Shown: positions 1 to 6,816 of the stretch, in pieces
How the letters are laid out: each line of letters starts with the position of its first letter
Numbering within the stretch: the stretch's first letter is position 1
Source: Flavobacteriaceae bacterium
GTDB lineage: Bacteria; Bacteroidota; Bacteroidia; Flavobacteriales; Flavobacteriaceae
Reading direction: 5' to 3'
Assembly: GCA_016649785.1 (NCBI GenBank)
Contig: JAENXB010000123.1
Location: 1 to 8,550 of the forward strand
Length of the DNA: 8,550 nucleotides
The notes under the pieces: generated by a model
Database searches by the model: none
The model's input: only the letters and a program-made list of their open reading frames with translations
What the model was told of the DNA's origin: nothing
Position numbers and translations under genes: made by a program

Positions 1-296
1 TGGTAAAGTAGCTGCGTTATCATCTTCACAATAAGCAGTCGCAAAACTAAATACTGGCGTTGCCTTGTTAGTAATCGTTACTGTTACCGTTAATGGACCA
101 GCACATACTCCTGTATCTGGTGTAAATATATAATCTGTATCACCGATTGTAGTGGTGCTAATTGTTAATGGAAACCATGTTCCTGCATATCCATTGTCAT
201 CTGTCAATGGTAAAGTAGCTGCGTTATTATCTTCACAATAAGCAGTCGCAAAACTAAATGCTGGCGTTGCCTTATTAGTGATTGTTACTGTTACCG
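1..296 (-). repeat. 207-bp (69-residue) tandem coding repeat in the surface protein
   Basis: Bases 1-89 match bases 208-296 with only five mismatches, giving a period of exactly 207 bp, or 69 codons, in frame. About 1.4 copies are visible and the array continues off the left edge. Each unit encodes an Ig-like module with one Cys in AYCED and one in GVCAG. The near-identity in DNA, not only in protein, points to recent duplication or gene conversion between units, so copy number may vary between strains. Confidence 0.85.
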
Positions 297-1515
297 AAGT
301 AATTTTAGGACATTTCGTTGTAGATAATGGATTAGAATTATAGGTATAGGTAACTGTATATGTGCCTGGAAGACTCTCTGAAACATCAACGGTTCCTGTT
401 TGTAAATCAACTTTTAAATTTGTAGAACTGGAAGTGAAAAAACCTCCAGTTACTCCGGTAATTGTTGGCGTAATATCCTCTGATGCGCTACATACCGGAC
501 TTCCTTCATAACTAACTTTAGCAGTTCCCAACCCCAACTTTACTTGAATAGGTTTTATAAAATCATTGAGGTTAGCATTTAAAGAACCAGCTTGTTTACT
601 TTTAATTAATAAAGTTTTAATATCAATACCAACACATGGATTAAAATTGCTAAAAATTTCACTTAGGTTAATAGCTGTTTCCATGAACTGACCAGGTTGG
701 TATTCAGTATATCCAAAAGCTTTATAAGGTACCTGAAGTATTTCTTGGTTTACGGCAGTTTTAGTGGAGGAAGATATTATTGGCAAAAAAGCATAAACAG
801 AATTACCCTTATCATCTACAGTATTTTTCCAAAGATAAAAAGTTACTTTTGCAACTTTAGGGCTGCCTTGTTCAAATTCAATGGATAGGAGAATATCATT
901 TTCAGTTCTCCCACCAGCAAGTCCTTCAGAGACAAACTTCATTTCTGTTTCATCCAATGAAATTGTTTTTTGGTAAAACCCAAAATCAATATATGCTGCT
1001 CCAGTGGTAGATTCTCTATCTGCTCCAACGATAATCCATTGGTTACCCTCAGCGTCCTGCGCTAAATGATACATACCATGATGTAAATCACCTTTTCCGG
1101 TAGTATTGGAAAGTGTCCACTTCCATTCATTAGGGCTTGTATTGGCCTTAGATCCTCCCGTAAATGAATCATCATCACTACCATATTTTTCAGAATTAAC
1201 AAACAACGTAGTGTTAACATTCAAGGGTGTGCCGTCATTATTTAATATATAACCTCCCGCTCCAGGTTCATTTTGAAGCCAGTCTCCGATTCCGGAAACG
1301 GTGTGATTTGCTTTTAAATAACCATCAATTGCAAAACCTCCGCTAGGAACTATTACTGGTGCAGTTTGTGCTATTAAAGAGGAGTTAAAAAACACCCCCA
1401 ACAGCAAAATTGAGGCTATCTTTAAATGGCCGGAAATTAATTTATTTTTGGAGAAATAATTAGATAAAATTATTTGCAGAGATTCCAAAATTTCGAGAGT
1501 AGTTTTCCAAATCAT
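1..1515 (-). CDS. Large secreted surface protein with Ig-like repeats, N-terminal part (C-terminus off the left edge)
   Basis: An uninterrupted frame of 505 codons runs from ATG at 1515 to the left edge. A TAA lies two codons upstream in frame, so the start cannot be earlier. Residues 1-30 are a long N-terminal extension. Residues 32-49 are a hydrophobic signal-peptide core ending in ..SSLIAQ-TAP, with likely cleavage near residue 49-50. Residues about 51-260 form a globular domain of a type I recall from large Bacteroidota adhesins (key segments FTGGSK, EWKWT, GNQWIIVGADR, YIDFGFYQ, GGRTENDILLSIEF). Residues about 336-410 (YEGSPVC to GTYTVTYTY) and from about 414 onward (FSFATAYCEDNNAATLP, GTW, YIFTP, GVCAGP) are two classes of Ig-like module common in flavobacterial surface proteins, many of which end in a type IX secretion or gliding-motility C-terminal domain. 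That end is not visible here, so secretion by type IX and an adhesin role are inferences. It is transcribed divergently from pdxH. Confidence 0.85.
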   Translation of the reverse strand, partial: MIWKTTLEILESLQIILSNYFSKNKLISGHLKIASILLLGVFFNSSLIAQTAPVIVPSGGFAIDGYLKANHTVSGIGDWLQNEPGAGGYILNNDGTPLNVNTTLFVNSEKYGSDDDSFTGGSKANTSPNEWKWTLSNTTGKGDLHHGMYHLAQDAEGNQWIIVGADRESTTGAAYIDFGFYQKTISLDETEMKFVSEGLAGGRTENDILLSIEFEQGSPKVAKVTFYLWKNTVDDKGNSVYAFLPIISSSTKTAVNQEILQVPYKAFGYTEYQPGQFMETAINLSEIFSNFNPCVGIDIKTLLIKSKQAGSLNANLNDFIKPIQVKLGLGTAKVSYEGSPVCSASEDITPTITGVTGGFFTSSSTNLKVDLQTGTVDVSESLPGTYTVTYTYNSNPLSTTKCPKITSVTVTITNKATPAFSFATAYCEDNNAATLPLTDDNGYAGTWFPLTISTTTIGDTDYIFTPDTGVCAGPLTVTVTITNKATPVFSFATAYCEDDNAATLP

Positions 1516-1612
1516 AGATTACATTTTTGAATTATACCTAATTTATTTAATACTTAGATTTCATTATGTTGAAACCTCATTTTCAATCAATCGTTTGATA
1601 TATTTATGTAAC

Positions 1613-1641
1613 TAGATGATCAATAGGGTTAACATCATCTA
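1613..1641. repeat. Inverted repeat, 8-bp perfect arms
   Basis: TAGATGAT at 1613-1620 and ATCATCTA at 1634-1641 are perfect reverse complements separated by 13 bases, which end in the palindrome GTTAAC (1628-1633). It lies about 100 bp upstream of the surface-protein start, on that gene's promoter side. It could be an operator or a leader hairpin, or chance in AT-rich DNA. Confidence 0.4.
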
Positions 1642-1704
1642 AATGGCTTTTATGTATTCTAACAATTCTAATTAATACGGAAGATTTTCGTGGAGAATCT
1701 AGGT

Positions 1705-1716
1705 CAAATCGATTTG
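1705..1716. repeat. Perfect 12-bp palindrome
   Basis: CAAATCGATTTG at 1705-1716 is a perfect palindrome in the divergent spacer. A gapless palindrome of this size is a plausible dimeric repressor site, but no known operator was recognised and chance cannot be excluded. Confidence 0.35.
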
Positions 1717-1815
1717 GGGCCAATTTGTATTTGTATTATTCAGAATGTAAATGTTATTATAAATGACAGTTTAAAAAAGGAATCTGTATCTTTTTAGATA
1801 TAATACCAATTTAAT

Positions 1816-1838
1816 GGCATGAAATACAAGTTTCTGCC
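1816..1838. repeat. Inverted repeat with one bulged base
   Basis: GGCA-T-GAAA at 1816-1824 pairs with TTTCTGCC at 1831-1838 around a six-base loop (TACAAG), leaving T1820 unpaired. It is about 190 bp before pdxH. The heptamer CATGAAA recurs at 1818-1824 and 1838-1844, a 20-bp spacing. No T tract follows, so it does not look like an intrinsic terminator. Confidence 0.35.
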
Positions 1839-1847
1839 ATGAAAAAC

Positions 1848-1860
1848 GGGGAATTTCCCC
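1848..1860. repeat. 13-bp palindrome GGGGAA-T-TTCCCC
   Basis: GGGGAA (1848-1853) and TTCCCC (1855-1860) are perfect reverse complements around a single T. It is a GC-rich symmetric element in an otherwise AT-rich spacer, beginning ten bases after the preceding inverted repeat. This geometry suits a dimeric DNA-binding protein better than a hairpin. The factor and the regulated gene are unknown. Confidence 0.4.
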
Positions 1861-2026
1861 TATTTAGAATGATAAAAATATTTTTTGTAGAAGTTGTGCA
1901 GAAGAATCAATAGGTGAAATCCGGTAATTTTCACACTGTTTTTTACAAGGACAAATATTCCGAAACTTTTATAAAACTTATTCCGTCTTACTGTCAAATC
2001 CCGTAAATTGCGCCAAAGTAAATTTT

Positions 2027-2692
2027 ATGAGTAAAAATTTAGCCAATTACCGTAAAAACTATATCAAAGGCGAATTGCTGGAATCGGAAATTCCTGAAAA
2101 TCCATTGGAACTGTTTCAGGTTTGGTTTGAAGAAATGGAAATGGTTTTAAAATACAAACGTGAGAAAAATGATTCAACGGAGGTAAATACCATGACCGTT
2201 GCTACTATTGGGCTGGATGGTTTTCCAAAAAGCAGGATCGTGCTTTTAAAGGAGTTTAATAGCGATGGATTTATTTTTTACACTAATTACACTTCAGAAA
2301 AAGGAATTGCCCTGGCACATAATCCCAATATTTGTTTGTCATTTTTTTGGGCCGGCCTGGAACGACAGGTTATAATTAAAGGAAAGGCCGAAAAAACTTC
2401 GGAAGAAAAAGCGATCGAATATTTTAAATCCAGACCGCGTGGCAGCCAGTTAGGTGCCCTGGCTTCCGACCAAGGCAGCGAGATCGAATCGCGTGAAGTA
2501 CTGGATGATAAACTTCGGGAACTTGAAGATACATATAAAGACAAGGAAATCCCAAAACCCGAATTTTGGGGTGGATTTCTGATCAGACCCGAAAATTACG
2601 AGTTTTGGCAAGGCCGATCAAACAGATTGCATGACCGGATATTTTATAGCAAAGATCAGGGAAACTGGCAATCCAAACGTTTAGCACCATAA
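2027..2692 (+). CDS. pdxH: Pyridoxamine/pyridoxine 5'-phosphate oxidase (PdxH)
   Basis: This cytosolic FMN enzyme oxidises pyridoxine or pyridoxamine 5'-phosphate to pyridoxal 5'-phosphate with O2, the last step of vitamin B6 synthesis and salvage. The protein is 221 residues, against 218 in E. coli. Recognisable FMN-site segments are KSRIVLLK (residues 68-75), FYTNYTSEKG (84-93) and the ERQVIIKG strand. RPRGSQLGA and FWGGF follow. The C-terminal signature RLHDR (200-204, with the substrate-binding Arg200 and His202 that correspond to Arg197 and His199 of E. coli) leads to the terminal RLAP. The ATG at 2027 follows an A/T-rich leader (AAAGTAAATTTT) typical of Bacteroidota, with no Shine-Dalgarno. 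It is the first gene of the plus-strand group; 48 bp separate it from the phosphatase downstream, so co-transcription is likely but not shown. Confidence 0.96.
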   Translation: MSKNLANYRKNYIKGELLESEIPENPLELFQVWFEEMEMVLKYKREKNDSTEVNTMTVATIGLDGFPKSRIVLLKEFNSDGFIFYTNYTSEKGIALAHNPNICLSFFWAGLERQVIIKGKAEKTSEEKAIEYFKSRPRGSQLGALASDQGSEIESREVLDDKLRELEDTYKDKEIPKPEFWGGFLIRPENYEFWQGRSNRLHDRIFYSKDQGNWQSKRLAP

Positions 2693-2740
2693 AAAATAAA
2701 AGCGTTGGATTCTGAGTAGAACCTAAGAAAATTTAAAAAC

Positions 2741-3226
2741 ATGAAAAGACTGATTCTTGTAAGGCACGGAAAATCTTCATGGGAACACAAGGTAACCGAT
2801 GATAAAAGGCCACTTATTAAACGCGGAATTAAAGATGGGGAATTTATAGCCAAGGCTTTTGAAAAGTTCTTTAATAAACCGGCAATTGTTTGGTCGAGTC
2901 CTGCCGTAAGAGCCCTGGAAACAGCCAAAATTTTTAAGGGAAAACTACAAATTGAAGACCAGGATTTTATTATAAGACCGGGATTATACACTTTTGATAA
3001 GAATGATTTGCTCAAACAAATAGAAAGTTGCGATTCACAGGTGCAAACATTGATGGTTTTTGGCCATAATCCAGCGATGACAGGATTGGTTAATCAGCTT
3101 GGCAATCGATATTTTGAAAATATTCCTACTACTGGATTAACCGTTATTGATTTTGAAACAGAAAGTTGGAAAGAGCTAAAAAAAGGAAAAACTATTTTAA
3201 ATTTATTCCCCAAAGATTTATGTTAA
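2741..3226 (+). CDS. SixA-type histidine phosphatase family protein
   Basis: This is a 161-residue, single-domain member of the histidine phosphatase (phosphoglycerate mutase-like) superfamily. The N-terminal catalytic motif LVRHGK carries Arg8, the phospho-accepting His9 and Gly10. A second phosphate-pocket Arg lies at 57 (SSPAVRALETA), and the second catalytic His is His109 in FGHNPAM. There is no signal peptide, so it is cytosolic. E. coli SixA has the same length and dephosphorylates a phosphohistidine in a phosphotransfer domain, but the LVRHGKSSW subgroup is only loosely related to it and its substrate is not established. The next gene is ppk, whose enzyme works through a phosphohistidine intermediate; the two starts and stops lie within a few bases. 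A role in phosphate or polyphosphate metabolism is therefore an inference from context. The ATG at 2741 places the RHG motif at the usual distance from the N-terminus. Confidence 0.85.
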   Translation: MKRLILVRHGKSSWEHKVTDDKRPLIKRGIKDGEFIAKAFEKFFNKPAIVWSSPAVRALETAKIFKGKLQIEDQDFIIRPGLYTFDKNDLLKQIESCDSQVQTLMVFGHNPAMTGLVNQLGNRYFENIPTTGLTVIDFETESWKELKKGKTILNLFPKDLC

Positions 3227-3231
3227 TTTCT

Positions 3232-5340
3232 ATGAATAATAATCAATATATCAACAGGGAACTTAGCTGGCTTCAATTTAATGCAAGGGTACTTCAGGAA
3301 GCAGAGGACGATACCGTTCCACTAATAGAAAGGCTTCGGTTTTTAGGGATTTTCTCAAATAATTTAGACGAATTTTTTAAGGTTCGTTATGCCACAATTA
3401 AACGTATAGACCTTGCAGGTAAAAGTGCGAAAAGTGTTTTGCGCGGAATAAAAGCCGGAAAACTGCTGGAAGAAATTACCCAAATTGTAATCGAGCAGCA
3501 AGCTAAAAGTTTGGAAGTGCTTGAGGATATTCAAAAAAATCTTGAAGATCACAACATATTTATCATCAATGAAAAACAGGTTTCGGAATCTCAGGAAAAG
3601 TTTGTAAAAAATTATTTTTTGAACAAGGTGAGCCCGGCCCTTGTCACGATCATTTTAAATGATTTAGTGAAAGTTCCCAGACTGAAAGACAGCGCTGCTT
3701 ATTTGGCAGTTAAAATGGTGATGAAGAATGATGTGCAGCAACAGGGAATTTCAAAATTGCTCAACAGGCATGTCAAGGATAAGAAATATGTTTTAATTGA
3801 AATCCCCAGAAGCATCAATCGGTTTGTGGTTCTCCCTAAGGAAAAAAATGACGATAAAAAATATATCATCTTACTGGATGATCTTATCAGGTTTAACCTA
3901 AAAACGATTTTCAATATTTTTGAATATGAAAGCATTTCGGCTCATATGATAAAAATCACCAGGGATGCCGAGTTAGATATAGACAGTGATCTAAGCAAGA
4001 GTTTTATTGAAAAACTTTCCATGAGCGTTCACGATCGAACAAAGGGGGATCCTGTTCGATTTATATATGATAAGAATATAGGTGAAGATACCTTAAGCTA
4101 CCTGATGGGGAAAATGGGAATTGATTCTACAGATAGTATTATCCCGGGCGGTCGTTACCACAATAGAAGGGATTATATGAATTTTCCAAGTCTGGGAAAT
4201 GAAAAGTTGCTGTATAAAGCTATTGAACCCCTGCCTATTCCAGGACTGGTATTACAGGGAAGTTTGTTTGGGATGATCGCAAAAAAGGATTATTTGCTTT
4301 ATGCTCCATATCAAACCTTTTCCTATGTGGTTAAATTTTTAAGGGAAGCTGCTCTTGACCCTGAAGTCAGGACTATTAAGATCACTATTTACAGGCTTGC
4401 CAAAATATCACATATTGCAAGCTCCCTAATAAACGCAGTTAAAAACGGTAAAAAAGTAACCGTGCAAATCGAACTCAGGGCGCGTTTTGACGAGGTGGCA
4501 AACATTCGTTATGCCGAGCAAATGCAACAGGAAGGCGTGAATTTGATATTTGGGGTTACGGGCCTAAAAGTTCATTCTAAAATTTGCGTAATTGAAAGGG
4601 ATGAAAACTTTAAACTTCATAAATACGGATTTATAAGCACCGGAAATTTCAACGAATCAACTTCCAGGATTTATACGGATTATACATTATTTACTTCCAA
4701 TCAGGAAATACTGAAGGAAACCAATAAGGTATTCGATTTCTTTGAGATCAATTATAAAGTAAGCCGATACAAACATTTGTTGGTATCTCCACATTACACC
4801 AGGAGCGCACTTATAAAATTGATCCAAACTGAAATTGACAATGCAAAGAGCGGAAAAATTGCGGGAATTAAATTGAAGATCAATAGTCTTTCCGACTTTG
4901 CTTTAATTGACAAATTATATGAAGCGAGTAGGGCCGGAGTGAAAATTCAGCTTATAATTCGTGGAATTTGTTCACTTATTCCAGGAGTTCCCGGAATGAG
5001 TGAAAATATTGAGGCAATAAGCATCGTCGATAAATTTTTAGAACATCCAAGGGTTTATATATTTGAAAATGAAGGAGATTCAAAAATTTATATTTCTTCG
5101 GCAGATTGGATGACGCGAAATATGGACTACCGGGTAGAGGTTTCCTGCCCCATCTATGATGAAGATATCAAGCGGGAAATCATGGATACATTTATGATAA
5201 GTTGGAACGACAATGTAAAAGCAAGGATCCATTCCATTAATCAGGACAATGCCTACAGGAGAAACGATAAACCGGTTATTCGTTCTCAATTTGCATTATA
5301 TGAATATTATCAAAACAAATTAGAAAATATCAAGGTGTGA
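3232..5340 (+). CDS. ppk: Polyphosphate kinase 1 (PPK1)
   Basis: This enzyme reversibly polymerises the gamma-phosphate of ATP into inorganic polyphosphate. With ATG at 3232 the protein is 702 residues (E. coli 688) and begins MNNNQYINRELSWLQFN, matching family N-termini. An ATG at 3220 (adds MLIS, overlapping the upstream stop) and one at 3166 are also in frame but would add non-conserved residues. Domain order follows E. coli PPK1: N domain (about 1-105, SNNLDEFF with Asn44, equivalent to the ATP-contacting Asn45), H domain (about 106-330), then two phospholipase-D-like C domains. The autophosphorylated His is His448 in GLKVHSK, equivalent to His435. The second essential His is His605 in FLEHPRVYIFE, equivalent to His592; the 157-residue spacing is the same in both proteins. 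SSADWMTRNMDYRVEV follows. It starts 5 bp after the phosphatase stop and overlaps ppx by 4 bp. Confidence 0.96.
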   Translation: MNNNQYINRELSWLQFNARVLQEAEDDTVPLIERLRFLGIFSNNLDEFFKVRYATIKRIDLAGKSAKSVLRGIKAGKLLEEITQIVIEQQAKSLEVLEDIQKNLEDHNIFIINEKQVSESQEKFVKNYFLNKVSPALVTIILNDLVKVPRLKDSAAYLAVKMVMKNDVQQQGISKLLNRHVKDKKYVLIEIPRSINRFVVLPKEKNDDKKYIILLDDLIRFNLKTIFNIFEYESISAHMIKITRDAELDIDSDLSKSFIEKLSMSVHDRTKGDPVRFIYDKNIGEDTLSYLMGKMGIDSTDSIIPGGRYHNRRDYMNFPSLGNEKLLYKAIEPLPIPGLVLQGSLFGMIAKKDYLLYAPYQTFSYVVKFLREAALDPEVRTIKITIYRLAKISHIASSLINAVKNGKKVTVQIELRARFDEVANIRYAEQMQQEGVNLIFGVTGLKVHSKICVIERDENFKLHKYGFISTGNFNESTSRIYTDYTLFTSNQEILKETNKVFDFFEINYKVSRYKHLLVSPHYTRSALIKLIQTEIDNAKSGKIAGIKLKINSLSDFALIDKLYEASRAGVKIQLIIRGICSLIPGVPGMSENIEAISIVDKFLEHPRVYIFENEGDSKIYISSADWMTRNMDYRVEVSCPIYDEDIKREIMDTFMISWNDNVKARIHSINQDNAYRRNDKPVIRSQFALYEYYQNKLENIKV

Positions 5341-6236
5341 TTATACAAAAAAAATATGCAGCAATAGATATAGGTTCCAATGCAGTGAGATTATTGATCT
5401 CTACGATCACCGAGCAGGAGGGAAAAGAGCCTATTTTCAAAAAAACATCATTGGTAAGGGTTCCTATTCGACTGGGAGCCGATGTATTTATGACCAAACT
5501 GATTTCCGAAGAAAATAAAATACGATTGAAGGATACCATGGAAGCTTTTAAACTCCTGATGAAATCCCATAAGATCGAAAAATATAAAGCCTGCGCTACC
5601 TCAGCCATGCGCGAAGCAGATAATGGGGAGGAAGTGGCAAAACTCATCCTTGAAAAGACAGGGGTAGAGATAAATATAATAGATGGAACAGACGAAGCTG
5701 CCATGATCGCAGCTACCGATTTGAATGTATTGATCCAAAGTGATAAAACGTATTTGTATGTCGATGTGGGTGGTGGTAGCACAGAGTTTACCTTATATTC
5801 CAAGGGGAAAACTATTGTGTCAAAATCCTTCAAATTAGGAACTGTGCGCCTTTTGGAAAACATGGTAAAAGACCAAATATGGCAGGAAACTGAGGCCTGG
5901 ATCAAGGAAGTTACCAAAGATTATTCTAAAATAAATCTTATAGGTTCCGGAGGAAACATTAACAACATATTTAAAAGCAGCGGGAAATCCGAAGGGAAAC
6001 CTCTAAGCTTCCTGTATTTGAGCTCTTATTACCAGCTTTTGAATTCCTTTACTTACGAAGAAAGGATCACAGAATTAAACCTGAATGAGGATCGTGCAGA
6101 TGTAATTATCCCGGCGATCAAAATATATCTTTCGGCGATGAAGTGGACCAGGGCCAGGCGAATTTATGTGCCAAAAATAGGACTTTCAGATGGTATTATA
6201 AAATCGCTTTATCAGGAAAATGTAATTGAAAATTAA
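5337..6236 (+). CDS. Short Ppx/GppA-family phosphatase (likely exopolyphosphatase)
   Basis: This is a 299-residue ASKHA-fold protein of the Ppx/GppA family, which hydrolyses terminal phosphates of polyphosphate and/or the 5'-phosphate of pppGpp. Visible motifs are the N-terminal phosphate loop AIDIGSNAVRLL (residues 9-20), the catalytic-acid region TDEAAMIA with Glu120 (close to Glu121 of E. coli Ppx), the second phosphate loop DVGGGSTEF from Asp143, and the IGSGGNINN segment. It consists of the catalytic module only and lacks the C-terminal HD-like domain of the roughly 510-residue E. coli enzymes, as is usual for short family members. The start is GTG at 5337, overlapping the ppk TGA (GTGA), which implies translational coupling. 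An ATG at 5356 is out of frame and stops after three codons. Being next to ppk favours polyphosphate as substrate, but GppA activity cannot be excluded. Confidence 0.93.
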   Translation: MIIQKKYAAIDIGSNAVRLLISTITEQEGKEPIFKKTSLVRVPIRLGADVFMTKLISEENKIRLKDTMEAFKLLMKSHKIEKYKACATSAMREADNGEEVAKLILEKTGVEINIIDGTDEAAMIAATDLNVLIQSDKTYLYVDVGGGSTEFTLYSKGKTIVSKSFKLGTVRLLENMVKDQIWQETEAWIKEVTKDYSKINLIGSGGNINNIFKSSGKSEGKPLSFLYLSSYYQLLNSFTYEERITELNLNEDRADVIIPAIKIYLSAMKWTRARRIYVPKIGLSDGIIKSLYQENVIEN

Positions 6237-6814
6237 CCGTGAATGCTTTCATTTTTCCCGAGGTCTTTCATGACTTCGGCTTCAAAAGTCAGCAATTCCT
6301 GCCATTTTTGATCTACTTTCGCTCTATCTCCGTATTGGCGGGCAAAATTTAAGAATAAGCTGTAGTGGTTTGCCTCGCTAATCATTAAATCCCGGTAAAA
6401 TTCCCTTAATTCGGGTTCCTGTAATTCTTCAGAAAGCAATCTGAATCGCTCGCAACTTCTCGCTTCAATTAAAGCAGCAATTAAAAGCCGGTGTATGAGC
6501 TGTGTTACCCTGCTTCCACCTTTAGGAAAGAACTCCCGCAATTTAATTACATATTCATCTTTGCGATCCCAACCCAGCGTGATGCCTCTTTCCAGCAATT
6601 TATCGTGCACCAATTTAAAATGAGCCATTTCTTCGCGAACAAGTGCTGTCATGGCAGTGACCAATTCTGAATATTCCGGAAAAGTCACTATCAATGAAAC
6701 TGCGGTAGATGCGGCTTTTTGTTCGCACCAGGCGTGATCTATCAGGATTTCCCCGATATTCTTTTTAGCAATTTCAACCCATCTAGGGTCTGTGGGTAAT
6801 TTTAAACCAAGCAT
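6233..6814 (-). CDS. miaE: MiaE-type tRNA-(ms2io6A37)-hydroxylase
   Basis: This 193-residue, ferritin-like, carboxylate-bridged diiron protein matches the MiaE family, which uses O2 to hydroxylate the isopentenyl group of ms2i6A at position 37 of tRNAs reading U-starting codons. All six expected iron ligands are visible: Glu31 (HAWCEQKAA), Glu62 and His65 (REEMAHF), Glu117 (ALIEARSCERF), Glu147 and His150 (SEANHYSLF). The start LGLKLPTDPRWV.. is typical of the family. The ATG at 6814 lies two bases beyond the dnaX stop codon, so it is almost certainly co-transcribed with dnaX and probably translated by reinitiation. Its stop codon overlaps the ppx stop on the other strand. Function would require MiaA and MiaB products, which are not in this window. 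Substrate assignment rests on family resemblance. Confidence 0.88.
   Translation of the reverse strand: MLGLKLPTDPRWVEIAKKNIGEILIDHAWCEQKAASTAVSLIVTFPEYSELVTAMTALVREEMAHFKLVHDKLLERGITLGWDRKDEYVIKLREFFPKGGSRVTQLIHRLLIAALIEARSCERFRLLSEELQEPELREFYRDLMISEANHYSLFLNFARQYGDRAKVDQKWQELLTFEAEVMKDLGKNESIHG
6258..6279 (+). terminator. Weak hairpin just past the ppx stop (possible transcript end)
   Basis: On the plus strand, bases 6258-6265 (CCGAGGTC) can pair with 6272-6279 (GACTTCGG), giving eight pairs with one G-T wobble and a six-base loop, 22 bp past the ppx stop. No T tract follows, and the sequence is inside miaE, so it is at best a weak termination element for the plus-strand operon. Confidence 0.15.
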
Positions 6815-6816
6815 AA

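Larger units (their letters stand above)
1516..2026. other. Divergent intergenic region, 511 bp, no gene seen
   Basis: This AT-rich spacer separates the start codons of the minus-strand surface protein and plus-strand pdxH, so it should hold both promoters. I looked for the Bacteroidota promoter (TTG, about 17-23 bases, TANNTTTG) and found no convincing copy. TAATTTTC at 1925-1932 matches seven of eight bases of the -7 box, but its nearest upstream TTG (1894-1896) is about 28 bases away, which is too far. The longest plus-strand ATG frame noticed near the right half is only 24 codons (from 1839). No tRNA-like structure was recognised. Several inverted repeats are listed separately. Confidence 0.6.

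Noticed and set aside
697..888. 63-codon plus-strand frame
   Set aside because: Antisense to the continuous surface-protein frame on the minus strand, whose codons and domain features are clear.
1839..1913. 24-codon ATG frame in the divergent spacer
   Set aside because: Too short, overlaps a palindrome, and shows no start signal or recognisable peptide.
1925..1932. TAATTTTC as a Bacteroidota -7 promoter box for pdxH
   Set aside because: One mismatch, and the nearest upstream TTG is about 28 bases away, outside the usual 17-23.
2656..3015. 119-codon minus-strand frame across the pdxH-phosphatase junction
   Set aside because: Antisense to two well-supported genes, with no recognisable domain or start signal.
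5347..5354. A8 run at codons 4-6 of ppx as a possible regulatory slippage site
   Set aside because: AAA-rich early codons are common in AT-rich genomes. No conserved near stop or alternative product is suggested, beyond the out-of-frame ATG that stops at once.
5330..5917. 195-codon open frame on the minus strand opposite ppx
   Set aside because: It lies wholly antisense to a clearly conserved Ppx/GppA gene, has a Ser/Ile-rich composition typical of a reverse-strand shadow, and resembles no family I know.
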